A DNA stretch of 51,940 bases from Gemmatimonadaceae bacterium (GCA_025930755.1 JAICOJ010000013.1:1-51940), one strand, 5' to 3'; positions 22,420 through 31,571 are shown, numbered from the stretch's first letter. Program-made: numbers and translations. Notes: generated from the sequence alone by a model not told the origin.

Positions 22420-24339
22420 ATGAGTGACTCGCTCACCGAGCGCGTCGTGGCCGCCCTCGGGCACCAGTACGACGTCGAGAGCGAGGTCGGCCGGGGCGGA
22501 ATGTCGATCGTGTATCGCGCCCGCGACATCCGGCTCAATCGCACCGTCGCGATCAAGGTGCTGCCGCCGGAGCTGGCGTACGATCCCGCCATTCGCACAC
22601 GCTTCACGCGTGAAGCACAGACGTCGGCGCAGCTCTCCCACGCGCACATCGTCCCCATCTACGACGTCGGTGAGCGCGAAGGAATCGCGTATTTCGTGAT
22701 GGCGCTCGTCTCGGGCGGGAACCTGGCGGCGTTGCTCGCGCGCGAGCCGCGCCAGCCCATCGAGGAAGTACGGCGCCTGCTCTCCGAGATCGCCGACGCG
22801 CTGGCATACGCCCACACCCGCGGTGTGATCCATCGCGACATCAAGCCCGACAACATCCTGCTGGATGCCGACACCGGACGCGCCATCGTCACCGACTTCG
22901 GGATCGCGCGAGCCATCGAGGCTGGCACTCGCCTCACGATTACCGGGAACGCGCTGGGCACGCCGCAGTACATGTCACCCGAGCAGGCGGTTGGAGAGCG
23001 CGAAGTGGACGGCCGGAGCGACATCTACTCGCTCGGCGTCGTCGCCTACCAGATGTTGACGGGGCGGCTGCCGTTCACCGGCGGCAACACGATGGCGCTC
23101 TTGCTGAAGCACGTGAACGAGCGTCCCTTGCCGATCGTCGATCTGCGTCCCGATGCTCCGAAGCCGCTGCGCGATGCCATCGAGCGCGCGCTGATGAAGG
23201 CGCCCGAGGATCGCTGGCCGACGGCCGGATCAATGCGGATGGCGATCATGTCCGACGAGCCGCCACCGTCGTGGCGTGCCGAGCAGCGCGATCAGGTGCG
23301 GTACACGTCGCCGAAACCCGAAACCGGGCGCCGCGATCGCACCTCCCGAGACGCCCCGCGGGCCGACGTGCGACTCGTGTCGCCCCGGCGGGGCTCGCCC
23401 GTCGCCCCTGGGCGTGCCGACGCGGTGGTGCCGGTCGTCATGGCCGGCGACGTCATCGTCGAGCCCGAGCACCTGGCGTCGTTGACGCCCGCGCAGCGCG
23501 ACGACCTTCGCCTCTGGCATGGGCGCATCAGTCTGCTCGATCGCGTGAAGGCGATGCGCGGCTACACGCTGTACACGACGGCGATGTGGGCCGCGGGCAT
23601 CGGGAGCTTCGTGGCCGGCGCCGCCGAGGGAGTACCGCCATTGCTGCTCGCTCCCATCGTGCCCTACTTCATGAGCGTCAAGCTGCGGCGGCGGGGACGG
23701 TCATTGCGCGCGAGCGGACTCAAGCTTCGCCGGGTCTTTCTCGCGTTGAGAGCCCGGTCGGTGCTGCCGGCGCCGCCACCGGCGCCTAACCAGCAACAGC
23801 TGCTGAAGCTCGCCCCCCGGGAGGTCATCGACAGTCCCTACGGTGCCGCGATCCGTCGCGCGCTCGAGGATCGGGCCGCGATCGTGGACATCGTGTCCAA
23901 GCTCTCCAAGGTCGATCGCGCCCTGCTGCCAGACATCGATCCCGCGGTCAAGGGACTCGTCGATCGCGTCGCCCAGCTCGCGCAGATGGTCTATCGCCTG
24001 GAGCAGAGCATCGACGTTCGGCTGCTCTCCGACCTCACCGCACGGATCGCGGAGGTGAAGAGCGAGGGCGGCTCACCGGAAGGTCAGCGCCGGCTTTCGC
24101 TGCTGCAGCGGCAGCGCGCCACGCTCGAAGAGCTCGTGCAGCGGCGGGATACCCTCATCCGTCAGATGGATAACGCGGGGCTTGCCCTCGGCAGCCTCCG
24201 GCTCGACCTGATCAAGTTCCGGTCGTCCGGCCTCGAGTCCGCGCTCTCCGACGTGTCGTCGGCAACGCAGGAGGCACGGGCCCTCTCGAAAGAGATCGGC
24301 GCCGTGCTGGAGGCGGCGGCCGAGGTCAAGGGGCTGTAG
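22420..24339 (+). CDS. PknB-type serine/threonine protein kinase
   Basis: The 639-residue protein has a complete N-terminal kinase domain (about residues 15-280): Gly-rich loop with G24-x-G-G27, Lys46, catalytic HRD 138-140 with Lys142 and Asn145, DFG 159-161 and the APE-equivalent 'MSPEQ'. After a charged linker come two hydrophobic helices (about residues 385-425), then a long helical, probably coiled-coil C-terminus (about 475-639). The sensor part is thus intracellular or membrane-attached, without PASTA domains. It should phosphorylate Ser/Thr on unknown targets. A 32-bp palindrome follows the stop. Confidence 0.93.
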   Translation: MSDSLTERVVAALGHQYDVESEVGRGGMSIVYRARDIRLNRTVAIKVLPPELAYDPAIRTRFTREAQTSAQLSHAHIVPIYDVGEREGIAYFVMALVSGGNLAALLAREPRQPIEEVRRLLSEIADALAYAHTRGVIHRDIKPDNILLDADTGRAIVTDFGIARAIEAGTRLTITGNALGTPQYMSPEQAVGEREVDGRSDIYSLGVVAYQMLTGRLPFTGGNTMALLLKHVNERPLPIVDLRPDAPKPLRDAIERALMKAPEDRWPTAGSMRMAIMSDEPPPSWRAEQRDQVRYTSPKPETGRRDRTSRDAPRADVRLVSPRRGSPVAPGRADAVVPVVMAGDVIVEPEHLASLTPAQRDDLRLWHGRISLLDRVKAMRGYTLYTTAMWAAGIGSFVAGAAEGVPPLLLAPIVPYFMSVKLRRRGRSLRASGLKLRRVFLALRARSVLPAPPPAPNQQQLLKLAPREVIDSPYGAAIRRALEDRAAIVDIVSKLSKVDRALLPDIDPAVKGLVDRVAQLAQMVYRLEQSIDVRLLSDLTARIAEVKSEGGSPEGQRRLSLLQRQRATLEELVQRRDTLIRQMDNAGLALGSLRLDLIKFRSSGLESALSDVSSATQEARALSKEIGAVLEAAAEVKGL

Positions 24340-24344
24340 CGCAA

Positions 24345-24388
24345 GCGCAGCCTAACGGCGTGCCGCGCGGCACGCCGTTAGGTAGCGC
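24345..24388. terminator. Perfect 32-bp palindrome, likely bidirectional terminator
   Basis: CCTAACGGCGTGCCGC and its exact reverse complement lie back to back at 24351-24382, and GCGC/GCGC extend the stem after a mismatch. It sits between convergent genes (the kinase and 24450-24749), so a two-way terminator is likely. No T-run is present. Each end carries the recurrent CCTAACG octamer core. Confidence 0.6.
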
Positions 24389-24449
24389 ACGAGGCTCGAC
24401 GCGCGGTCAATTCTCGGTGCTGGCGAGCGCCAACGACGCCCGCGAGACG

Positions 24450-24749
24450 TCAGGCGGGCGTTCCGTTCCCTTCGGGCGGCGTCGTTGCCGCAGCGGCAGG
24501 CCGCGGCTGCCCACGATTATGCCAGCTTCGCGCGGGCTCGGCGCGGCGCGTCAGCATATTCTGATAGTAGGCCACGATCCGGTCGCGAACGGACGCTTCG
24601 GTATCACCGCGAGCGGCCTGAAACGGGGCGTAACGGTGGGAATCGCCCGACACCTCGAACCACCACCAAGCCTCCGGCCGGCCAGCCAAACCCTCGATAT
24701 GGCAGGTGTACTTCCGGTCGCCATCAGCGAAACTGAACTTCTTGGTCAT
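24450..24749 (-). CDS. Small conserved-looking protein of unknown function
   Basis: From ATG 24749 the 99-residue product reads MTKKFSFADGDRKYTCHIEG with a Trp-rich segment ('EAWWWFEVSGD'), then a helix ('ASVRDRIVAYYQNML') and a disordered Ala/Pro tail. The compact N-terminal 75 residues look like a small beta-plus-helix domain. No family name is known to me. It converges on the kinase gene, with the palindrome between them. Confidence 0.55.
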   Translation of the reverse strand: MTKKFSFADGDRKYTCHIEGLAGRPEAWWWFEVSGDSHRYAPFQAARGDTEASVRDRIVAYYQNMLTRRAEPARSWHNRGQPRPAAAATTPPEGNGTPA

Positions 24750-24903
24750 GGGTGCTCCACTGGTTGAATCGAAATCTACCACCGTGCGCGCGATAATGCC
24801 CGATCGAGGGGTTCTGGCGGGACATTGCGCGTCGTGACCGGGCGAGTGATGGGCGGGTATCTCTCGTGGAACCGCTCCTCGCGCACCTAACTCGCCCTTG
24901 CCC

Positions 24904-25344
24904 ATGCCTCTGCCCCGTCGCCATGTCTCGCTGGCGCAAGCCTTTCGCGTGTTGATCGCTGCCCTTCCGCTGGCCGCCTGTAGCTCTCCGACGGACGTGG
25001 ACCCGCTCAGCGTCTCGCTGCGGACGATCGCGTTCGCGACTCAGGAAGAGCTCGAACAGTGGCCATCATCGCCGGTGGTCCAGGGAGGCGAGCGCCTGAT
25101 CGTTCGAGGCCGGGCATTCGTCGGTTGCGGCAGACCGGAGGCCGAGGTGCGCCGGTGGGGCAGCGTGGTCGGCCTCCAGGTCAAGGCTGTCGACACCGAT
25201 AGAATTTGCCTCGGCATCATGGCCACGTGGGTCGCCGTCGAAGCGACGGTGTCCGGACTCGAGCCCGGTGCGTACCTGGTCCGCGTGGGAATGGAGGGGC
25301 TCTCCGAGCGAACGGAAGGAACTGCAACGATCGGTAGGCGCTGA
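24904..25344 (+). CDS. Putative lipoprotein
   Basis: The 146-residue protein begins MPLPRRHVSLAQAFRVLIAA with lipobox LAAC (Cys24), so it is an exported lipoprotein. The mature part is beta-rich with a Cys pair and the ending 'LEPGAYLVRVGMEGLSERTEGTATIGRR', which resembles an Ig-like or IPT-like domain. Its stop TGA lies within the first unit of a 9-bp tandem repeat. Confidence 0.65.
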   Translation: MPLPRRHVSLAQAFRVLIAALPLAACSSPTDVDPLSVSLRTIAFATQEELEQWPSSPVVQGGERLIVRGRAFVGCGRPEAEVRRWGSVVGLQVKAVDTDRICLGIMATWVAVEATVSGLEPGAYLVRVGMEGLSERTEGTATIGRR

Positions 25345-25479
25345 AGGCGCTGAGGCGCTGAAGGCGCTGGAGGCGCTGGAGGCGCTGGAGGCGCTGGGGG
25401 CGCTGAAGGCGCTGGGGGCGCTGAAGGCGCTGAAGGCGCTGGAGGCGCTGGAGGCGCTGGAGGCGCTGGGGGCGCGGGG
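25337..25479. repeat. 9-bp tandem repeat tract
   Basis: Fifteen units of GGCGCTGRR (ending GAA, GGA or GGG; one unit is 8 bases) run from 25337 to 25470, followed by a degenerate unit. One strand reads Ala-Leu-Glu/Lys/Gly repeats, the other Pro-Ala-Pro/Ser. No gene seems to need it. Such a tract may vary in copy number. Confidence 0.85.
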
Positions 25480-25494
25480 GGGGCTGGGGCTAAC

Positions 25495-25698
25495 CTAGGG
25501 CTGTCGCTTTTGCTGGTGGCCGCGGCGATTGTCCTGCTTCTTCGGCGCGTCCACGTGCATGGCGTCGACCGGGCTCTCGGCGCCACCGCTGCCGGACTTC
25601 CTGCTCGGCCGATCCTGCGCCTCCCGCTGTGCCAGCTCGGCCGGGACTTCGGCGTCGCGTGCGTTCTTTCTCTTCGAACCGACGTTCTGGCTAGGCAT
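25495..25698 (-). CDS. Small hydrophilic, probably disordered protein
   Basis: From ATG 25698 the 67-residue product (MPSQNVGSKRKNARDAEVPA at the start) is rich in Lys, Arg, Gln, Asp and Pro, with no hydrophobic core. It resembles small stress-type disordered proteins in composition only. The gene ends next to the 9-bp repeat tract. No family recognised. Confidence 0.45.
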   Translation of the reverse strand: MPSQNVGSKRKNARDAEVPAELAQREAQDRPSRKSGSGGAESPVDAMHVDAPKKQDNRRGHQQKRQP

Positions 25699-25889
25699 CT
25701 TCGCGATTCTCGGATGAAGGTGCACACTCGGGCGTGCAGCCGGCGTGCCAGCCAGGCCCGCCGGGATCGAGCCTAGCCAACGCCGCGCCCGACGCGTACA
25801 TCCGGGTCTGGTTCGACGCACGGACGGAGAGACCCGTGGACACACCACAAAGCTGTGGACGCGGCCTGGCGGAGCATTCCCCGCTTCCG

Positions 25890-26234
25890 ATGAAGCTGGC
25901 CGAGCTGACCGATTCGGTGAGAGCGATCCTCGAGCTTCACATGCGCGCGCTGGATCTCAGCGACCCGGCCTCCGCGAAGGAGCTCGAGGTGTACCGCAAA
26001 CTCGCCAACGAGCATCGCGACGCGGCGGCGCAGCTGCACGCCATCGGAACGGAAATGGCCCGCTACCGGGACCTTCCCATGGGCCGGCACGATCTCGCGG
26101 CGCTGGCGACGCCCGCGAACGCGGACGCGTTCGAGGCCTTCGTGAATATCGAGCGTGAGGTGGTGGCGTTGCTCGAGAATCGCCTCGCGCAGGACGCGCA
26201 GATGCTCGCCGCCCTGCGCGACGGGGACGCATGA
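25890..26234 (+). CDS. Small helical protein, coupled to ATP-grasp gene
   Basis: The 114-residue protein starts [20 protein letters not shown] and is helical throughout ('[22 protein letters not shown]', '[21 protein letters not shown]'), giving a likely three-helix bundle. It carries the segment [11 protein letters not shown] 25890 is chosen over 25734 since the upstream extension is disordered. The stop overlaps the ATP-grasp start by four bases (ATGA), so the two products are made together, perhaps as partners. Confidence 0.6.
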   Translation: MKLAELTDSVRAILELHMRALDLSDPASAKELEVYRKLANEHRDAAAQLHAIGTEMARYRDLPMGRHDLAALATPANADAFEAFVNIEREVVALLENRLAQDAQMLAALRDGDA

Positions 26235-27436
26235 GCGCGCGCCCAACGACCATCCTCTGTCTGGCCAGCTACGTAAAGGGCCAGGAGTTCATGCGCGAGT
26301 GCAAGCGTCTCGGCTGCCGCGTGCTCCTCCTGACCGTCGAGAAGCACAAGGGGGCGGACTGGCCGGGCGAGAGCATCGACGAGCGCTACCTCATGCCCGA
26401 CCTGATGCGTCGCGAGGACGTCATCCATGCAGTCAGCTATCTCGCGCGCACGGAAGCGATCGATCGAATCGTCCCGCTCGACGAGTTCGACCTGGAGATG
26501 GCGTCGACGCTGCGCGAGCATCTCCGGATCCCGGGCATGGGGGAGACGACCGTCCGGTACTTCCGCGACAAGCTGGCGATGCGCATGCGCGCGCGCGAGC
26601 GCGGCGTTCCCGTGCCCGAGTTCGTCGCGATCCTGAACTACGACCGCATCCGCGAGTATCTGGCGACCGTACCACCGCCCTGGGTGCTCAAGCCGCGATT
26701 CTCGGCCTCGGCGATCGGCATCCGAAAGCTCGACCGCGCAGAGCAGCTCTGGCCCATTCTCGACGAGCTCGGTGACCGTCAGTCGTTTCATCTGCTGGAG
26801 CGCTTCATCCCGGGCGACGTCTACCACGTCGACTCGATCGTGACCGACGGCGATGTCCGGTTCGCGGAAGCTCACGGGTACGTGAATCCGCCCTTCGACG
26901 TCTACCACGGCGGGGGGTTGTTCGCGACGAGCACGCTCGACGTCGGCTCCGCCGAGGAGCGGACCCTCACCGCGCTCAACGCCGACGTGGCGCAGGCGTT
27001 AGGCATGGTGCGCGGCGTGCTGCACACCGAATTCATCCGCAGCGCGGCGGACGGCACCTGCTACTTCCTCGAGACGGCGGCCCGCGTCGGCGGGGCGTTC
27101 ATCGTCGAGATGGTCGAGGCCGCGACCGGCATCAACCTGTGGCGCGAGTGGGCACGCCTGGAAGTCGCCAACGCACGCGGCGAGGCGTACGATCCGCCTC
27201 GGCCCCGACGGGACTACGCCGGTCTCGTCATCTCCCTCGCCAAACAGGAGTGGCCCGACACCTCGGCGTACGACGATCCGGAGATCGTGTGGCGTCTGCG
27301 CAAACGTCACCACGTGGGCGTGATCGTGGCGTCGCCGACGCGCGCGCGGGTGCACGAGCTGATTCCGGCATACATGCATCGCTTCCGCGACGAGTTCTAC
27401 GCGACGCTGCCGGCCGCGGCGGAAGCAGTCGACTGA
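26231..27436 (+). CDS. ATP-grasp family carboxylate-amine ligase
   Basis: The 401-residue protein has the ATP-grasp order: an N-terminal Rossmann-like part with '[13 protein letters not shown]', a central '[20 protein letters not shown]', the ATP-binding '[19 protein letters not shown]', '[19 protein letters not shown]', and the metal-binding 'GVLHTEFIR...[16 protein letters not shown]'. Such enzymes join a carboxylate to an amine through an acyl phosphate. It is coupled to the 114-residue gene upstream and sits eight bases before dimethylargininase, so an amino-acid or peptide substrate linked to arginine derivatives is possible but not shown. Confidence 0.88.
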   Translation: MSARPTTILCLASYVKGQEFMRECKRLGCRVLLLTVEKHKGADWPGESIDERYLMPDLMRREDVIHAVSYLARTEAIDRIVPLDEFDLEMASTLREHLRIPGMGETTVRYFRDKLAMRMRARERGVPVPEFVAILNYDRIREYLATVPPPWVLKPRFSASAIGIRKLDRAEQLWPILDELGDRQSFHLLERFIPGDVYHVDSIVTDGDVRFAEAHGYVNPPFDVYHGGGLFATSTLDVGSAEERTLTALNADVAQALGMVRGVLHTEFIRSAADGTCYFLETAARVGGAFIVEMVEAATGINLWREWARLEVANARGEAYDPPRPRRDYAGLVISLAKQEWPDTSAYDDPEIVWRLRKRHHVGVIVASPTRARVHELIPAYMHRFRDEFYATLPAAAEAVD

Positions 27437-27444
27437 CGGCCTCG

Positions 27445-28212
27445 ATGACCCTCCTTGCGCTGACGCGCGACGTCAGCCCGGCCATTGCCCGGTGCGAGCT
27501 GACGCATCTCGAGCGAACGCCAATCGACGTCGACGTCGCTCGCGCGCAGCACGACGCTTACGAGCAGTGTCTCGAGGCGGCGGGGTGCGTCGTTCAGCGC
27601 CTGGAGGCGGACGCGGACATGCCCGATTCGGTGTTCATCGAGGACATCGCGGTGGTGTTCGATGAGATCGCGGTGATCACGCGGCCGGGGGCGGCATCAC
27701 GACGCGCCGAGACACCTCCGGTGGCGGACGCAGTCGCTCGGATGCGCCCGGTTCGCCGCATTGAGCCACCCGGGACGCTCGACGGCGGAGACGTGCTCCG
27801 GGTCGGTCGAACCGTGTTCGTCGGCCGGTCCGGGCGGACGAACAGCGCCGGCGTCGGCCAGCTGCGGTGCGCGCTCCGCCCGTTAGGCTACGATGTGCGG
27901 GAAATCGAGGTTCGCGGTTGCCTGCACCTCAAGTCGGCCATGACGGCTGCGTCCGACACGGTCCTGGTCGTGAACCGCGCCTGGATTCCCACCGCGGACC
28001 TGACCGGATTCGAGATCGTCGAGGTTCACCCCGACGAGCACTACGGGGCCAACGTGCTCCACCTCGCCGACCGCGTGATTCATGCAGCGGCCTTCCCGAG
28101 AACCCGGGAACGGCTGGAGCAGCGTGGCATCCGTGTCGACTCCGTGGACCTGAGCGAGCTCGCCAAGGCCGAAGGAGCGGTCACGTGTTGCAGCATTCTC
28201 ATTCCCGCGTGA
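27445..28212 (+). CDS. Dimethylarginine dimethylaminohydrolase-like protein
   Basis: The 255-residue protein matches the amidinotransferase/DDAH fold: 'FIEDIAVVF' with Glu66-Asp67, 'GTLDGGDVLRVG' (about 110-121), catalytic His161 in 'CLHLKS', and the C-terminal nucleophile in 'VTCCSI' (Cys248/249). DDAH hydrolyses methylated arginine to citrulline and methylamine(s). The gene follows the ATP-grasp gene by eight bases. Related enzymes act on other guanidines, so the exact substrate is inferred. Confidence 0.85.
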   Translation: MTLLALTRDVSPAIARCELTHLERTPIDVDVARAQHDAYEQCLEAAGCVVQRLEADADMPDSVFIEDIAVVFDEIAVITRPGAASRRAETPPVADAVARMRPVRRIEPPGTLDGGDVLRVGRTVFVGRSGRTNSAGVGQLRCALRPLGYDVREIEVRGCLHLKSAMTAASDTVLVVNRAWIPTADLTGFEIVEVHPDEHYGANVLHLADRVIHAAAFPRTRERLEQRGIRVDSVDLSELAKAEGAVTCCSILIPA

Positions 28213-28252
28213 ACCCCATCGCGTAGATTCAGGTCGTTCAGGAGGAAGCGCC

Positions 28253-28987
28253 GTGCCCGACTATGATCTCGTTCGTTCCGTGAGTCGCCGCGAGTTTCTG
28301 CTCGCGGCGACGTCCGCGGCAGCGCTGGCATGCGCGGGGCGCCGCAGCGGCGCGCCGAGCGGGTCGGTGGTCGTATTTCAGGGGGATTCCATCACCGACG
28401 GCGGCCGCGATCGCGGCATCCTGGAGCCGAACACCGACGCCGCGTTCGGCTCGAGCTACGCGGCGCTGCTCATGCGCGACATCCGCGCCGCGCATCCGGA
28501 GGTTCCCTGGCGCTTCTATAATCGGGGGATCAGCGGCAACAAGCTTCCGGACCTGCAGGCGCGCTGGGCCACCGACACCATTGCGTTGCGACCCGACATC
28601 CTGAGCATTCTGGCCGGCGTGAACGACTACTGGCATACGCGGAGCTTCGGGTATGCCGGAACGGCGGCCGATTACGAGCGACAATACACCGCCTTGCTCA
28701 CCGAGACGCGGACGGCGCTGCCTAACGTCACGATGGTCGTGCTCGAGCCGTTCGTGCTGCGGGCGGGGGTCGTGGATGCGAGCTGGTTCCCGGCGTTCGA
28801 CGAGCGAAGAGCGGCCGCCGCGCGCGTCGCCGCCGCGGTGGGCGCGCGCTTCGTGCCGCTTCAGGCGACGTTCGACGCGCGTGCGGCCGAGACCGGGGCC
28901 GAGGCGCTGGCGAGGGACGGCGTGCACCCCACACCGGCCGGCCATGCGCTGATCGCGCAACAGTGGCGCGCGGTCGTCGGGCTCTAG
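28253..28987 (+). CDS. Exported SGNH/GDSL hydrolase
   Basis: The 244-residue protein starts at GTG 28253 with AGGAGG upstream. It carries a twin-arginine-like signal (SRREFLLAA) ending in a lipobox LACA, so a Tat-exported lipoprotein is likely. SGNH blocks are present: 'FQGDSITDGG' (block I Ser near residue 45), 'NRGISGNKLPD' (Gly), 'GVNDYW' (Asn) and 'DGVHPTPAGH' (Asp and His). It should be an esterase or carbohydrate-deacylating enzyme in the envelope. Confidence 0.9.
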   Translation: MPDYDLVRSVSRREFLLAATSAAALACAGRRSGAPSGSVVVFQGDSITDGGRDRGILEPNTDAAFGSSYAALLMRDIRAAHPEVPWRFYNRGISGNKLPDLQARWATDTIALRPDILSILAGVNDYWHTRSFGYAGTAADYERQYTALLTETRTALPNVTMVVLEPFVLRAGVVDASWFPAFDERRAAAARVAAAVGARFVPLQATFDARAAETGAEALARDGVHPTPAGHALIAQQWRAVVGL

Positions 28988-29001
28988 ACGGCACGCGCGC
29001 C

Positions 29002-29466
29002 GTGGACACCCACGACTCGACCGGCTCCGCACCGAAGCCGACCTCGGCGCCGACGTTGCCCCTGCCGGTGCGCATCCTGCTCGCGGTGTTCGCGCTTCCA
29101 CTGCTGGTCGTTGGGGTCCTGCTGCTGATCGCCGCGGCGCGGAACATCTCCGCGGCGCCGGTGGCGGTAATCGCGATCGCGATCGTGCAGATCGTAGCCG
29201 GCATCGCGATCGGACTCGCCGCGGCACGTGGCCACTCGCGCTTCTGGGGCGGGGAGTCGGTGTCCTCGATCCTCCTGCCGCTCATCGGCGCGCTGGCGCT
29301 GGTCACCGCCTACGACCGCAGCGGGCAGGCGAGTCGGGCGCTCGGAATCTCCGAGCCAGCGGCGACGGCGCTGTTCCTGGTCATCGCCGGCATCGCGATC
29401 TTCGCCGCCATGGTGTTTGCATGGCGCAAAGGGGTGAGTGAGCGCGGCTCGCGCGATGCCCGCTGA
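29002..29466 (+). CDS. Membrane protein of unknown function
   Basis: The 154-residue protein starts at GTG 29002. It has four or five hydrophobic segments (about residues 22-45, 50-72, 85-100, 115-142) and a short basic tail. It overlaps the DinB-like gene by 11 bases. No family recognised. Confidence 0.58.
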   Translation: MDTHDSTGSAPKPTSAPTLPLPVRILLAVFALPLLVVGVLLLIAAARNISAAPVAVIAIAIVQIVAGIAIGLAAARGHSRFWGGESVSSILLPLIGALALVTAYDRSGQASRALGISEPAATALFLVIAGIAIFAAMVFAWRKGVSERGSRDAR

Positions 29467-29992
29467 GGATCGCGAGGCGCACGAGCGCGCCCTGCTCCGA
29501 CATTTCCTCGCCGCGCTCGCGTATCGCACGCAGAAGGCGCTGCGCGATGCGCCCCCGGACTTCGGTGACTTCAGCGCGGGCAGCTCCTGCCGCACCCCCT
29601 CGGAGCTGGTCAGGCACATGACCAGCGTGCTCGGCTACGCGCGCACGTTCTTCGTGGGCGGACGATACTGGCCTGACGCCGAGCCCGACCTCGCGAGCGA
29701 GGTTCACCGCTTCCACGCGATGGTCGAGGACCTGGCGGCGCATTTGGAGCGCGGCCATCCGCTCGAGGGCACCACGCCGGCCCGCCTCCTTCAGGGACCG
29801 TTCGCCGACGCGATGACGCACGCCGGACAGCTGGCCCTCTTGCGACGACTCGCCGGCAGTCCCGTACCTCCCGAGAATTTCATCGTCGCGAGCATCGACC
29901 CGGGCAATCTCGGTCCCGAGCAGCCGAGGCCCGTCAGCCCGGATCGCAGCTGGCCCGAGGCCCCGCCAGGATGGCGGCCCGCTCACGAGTGA
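29456..29992 (+). CDS. DinB-like (four-helix bundle) protein
   Basis: The 178-residue protein fits the DinB/YfiT-like four-helix fold: 'ELVRHMTSVLGYARTFF' supplies the first metal-type His, and 'FADAMTHAGQLALLRRLAGSPVPPENF' is the characteristic third-helix motif with a second His. Family members are metal-binding, often thiol transferases or of unknown role. ATG 29456 lies within the end of the previous gene, suggesting one transcript. Confidence 0.82.
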   Translation: MPAEDREAHERALLRHFLAALAYRTQKALRDAPPDFGDFSAGSSCRTPSELVRHMTSVLGYARTFFVGGRYWPDAEPDLASEVHRFHAMVEDLAAHLERGHPLEGTTPARLLQGPFADAMTHAGQLALLRRLAGSPVPPENFIVASIDPGNLGPEQPRPVSPDRSWPEAPPGWRPAHE

Positions 29993-30036
29993 TGTGCGAG
30001 GTGGCGCGTTTCCCGTTTGCCCCATAGCCTCTGCGC

Positions 30037-30357
30037 ATGACCTTTCTCGATTACGGCGACATCACTCCGCGGGAGATCGCGCCCGGGTTCTCCGCGCGCT
30101 TCGTGCACACGAACGGCATGACGGTCGCTCGCGTCGAAGTGCGTGCCGATGCCCGCCTCCCACAGCATGCCCATCCCCACGAGCAGCTCACGACCGTGCT
30201 GTCGGGTGAGCTCGAGCTCACCGTCGGCGGCGAAGTGAAGATCCTGCGCGCCGGGATGATCGCGTTCATCCCCGGTGGCGTGCCGCACTCGGCGCGCGCG
30301 GTGACCGCGTGTCAGGTGCTGGACGTGTTTCACCCGGTGCGCGACGATTACCGCTGA
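30037..30357 (+). CDS. Cupin domain protein
   Basis: The 106-residue single-domain cupin has motif 1 'LPQHAHPHEQLTTVLSGELEL' with His44, His46 (or His48) and Glu49 as metal ligands, and motif 2 'FIPGGVPHSARA' with the last His. It could be a small dioxygenase, isomerase or sugar-binding cupin. Six bases separate it from the TauE-like gene. Confidence 0.85.
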   Translation: MTFLDYGDITPREIAPGFSARFVHTNGMTVARVEVRADARLPQHAHPHEQLTTVLSGELELTVGGEVKILRAGMIAFIPGGVPHSARAVTACQVLDVFHPVRDDYR

Positions 30358-30363
30358 GCGTCG

Positions 30364-31092
30364 GTGACAGTCTGGTTCTTCGTCGCGCTCACGCTCGTCG
30401 CGGTACTCTCCGGGGCGACGGCAGCGGTCGTCGGCTTCGGCATTGGCAGCCTGCTCACGCCGCTTCTCGCATTGCGCGTCGGCATGCCGGCCGCGATCGC
30501 GGCGATCGCGCTCCCCCACGCCGCCGCCACGGCGCTCCGCTTCTGGCGCCTGCGGGGCGCCGTGGACTGGGCGGTCGTCCGCCGCTTCGGTGTGCTCAGC
30601 GCGGCTGGCGGCCTCGCTGGCGCGCTCCTCTATGCCCGCCTCGGCGGCCGTGCGCTCACGCTCGCGCTCGCTGGCCTTCTGATCCTCACCGGGGTGACGG
30701 GCCTAACGGGGATCATGGCCCGGTGGAGCTCTCCCCGCGCTGCCGGACTTCTCGGCGCCATCTCGGGATTTTTCGGCGGACTCGCCGGCAATCAGGGCGG
30801 GCTGCGATCGGCGGCGCTCCTCACGTTCCGGCTCGAGCCGGCCGCCTTTGTCGCGACGGCCACCGCCACGGCACTGCTCGTGGATGCGGCGCGAACGCCC
30901 GTGTACCTCTGGCGCGCCGGCCCCACCCTCCTTGCGCTTTGGGTCCCCATCGCCCTCGCCACCGCGGGTGTGTTAGGCGGCACGCTCGTCGGCGAGCGCA
31001 TCCTGCTCGGCATGACCGCGGAGCGCTTCCGCCGCGTGGTCTCGGTCGCGATCTTGGCACTCGGCGCGATGCTCCTCGTCCGCGCGTCATAG
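30364..31092 (+). CDS. TauE/SafE family membrane permease
   Basis: The 242-residue protein has about eight membrane helices and the family marks 'VVGFGIGSLLTPLLAL' near the N-terminus and 'ISGFFGGLAGNQGGLRSAALL' in the middle. TauE/SafE proteins export sulfite or other sulfur or organic anions. It follows the cupin gene by six bases and starts at GTG 30364. Substrate not determinable. Confidence 0.85.
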   Translation: MTVWFFVALTLVAVLSGATAAVVGFGIGSLLTPLLALRVGMPAAIAAIALPHAAATALRFWRLRGAVDWAVVRRFGVLSAAGGLAGALLYARLGGRALTLALAGLLILTGVTGLTGIMARWSSPRAAGLLGAISGFFGGLAGNQGGLRSAALLTFRLEPAAFVATATATALLVDAARTPVYLWRAGPTLLALWVPIALATAGVLGGTLVGERILLGMTAERFRRVVSVAILALGAMLLVRAS

Positions 31093-31115
31093 CCCTGGCT
31101 CACAGCCCAAGCGAC

Positions 31116-31571
31116 ATGCCTCGACGACTGATTCGGATCCTCCTCGCGCTGTTCGTGGTCGGACTCGCCACCGTGCTGATCGGGCCGGTCGCCGCCACGA
31201 TGCTCACGCCAGGCTGGCTCGAAAGCGCCGACGTCCGCGATTGGGCGAGCATGACCTTCTTTCTGTCTGTCGCCGCCGTGCTGCTGTTGGCCGCGTTCCG
31301 TCTGGCGTTCGCCCACAACCGGTCGCCGTTTCGTCTGCTCGGAGCTATCGACTGGTGGGTGGTGGCCGGGGTCAGCCTCATCGCGACCGTGTGTGCGGCC
31401 ATCGCCTCGCACTGGACGATCGCGCTTCCAGGCCTCGTCCCCGTCGCGATCGCGGTGCTGTTTGCACGCAGGCGCCAGAGGGAAGAGCGGTTGACGATCG
31501 TCGGGACGGATCAATCGGATCTTCCGCCGCGCGCGACGTTCACGAGCGCAGGGCCGTCAGGAAAGGGTTAG
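31116..31571 (+). CDS. Membrane protein of unknown function
   Basis: From ATG 31116 the 151-residue protein has four hydrophobic segments (about residues 6-28, 46-62, 78-95, 98-116) and a charged cytosolic tail. The longer upstream frame would overlap TauE out of frame and is not used. No family recognised. Confidence 0.55.
   Translation: MPRRLIRILLALFVVGLATVLIGPVAATMLTPGWLESADVRDWASMTFFLSVAAVLLLAAFRLAFAHNRSPFRLLGAIDWWVVAGVSLIATVCAAIASHWTIALPGLVPVAIAVLFARRRQREERLTIVGTDQSDLPPRATFTSAGPSGKG

Noticed and set aside
25041-25727. Proline-rich 228-codon minus-strand frame
   Set aside because: Its Pro-Ala-Pro repeats are simply the complement of the 9-bp DNA repeat, and it overlaps the lipoprotein gene.
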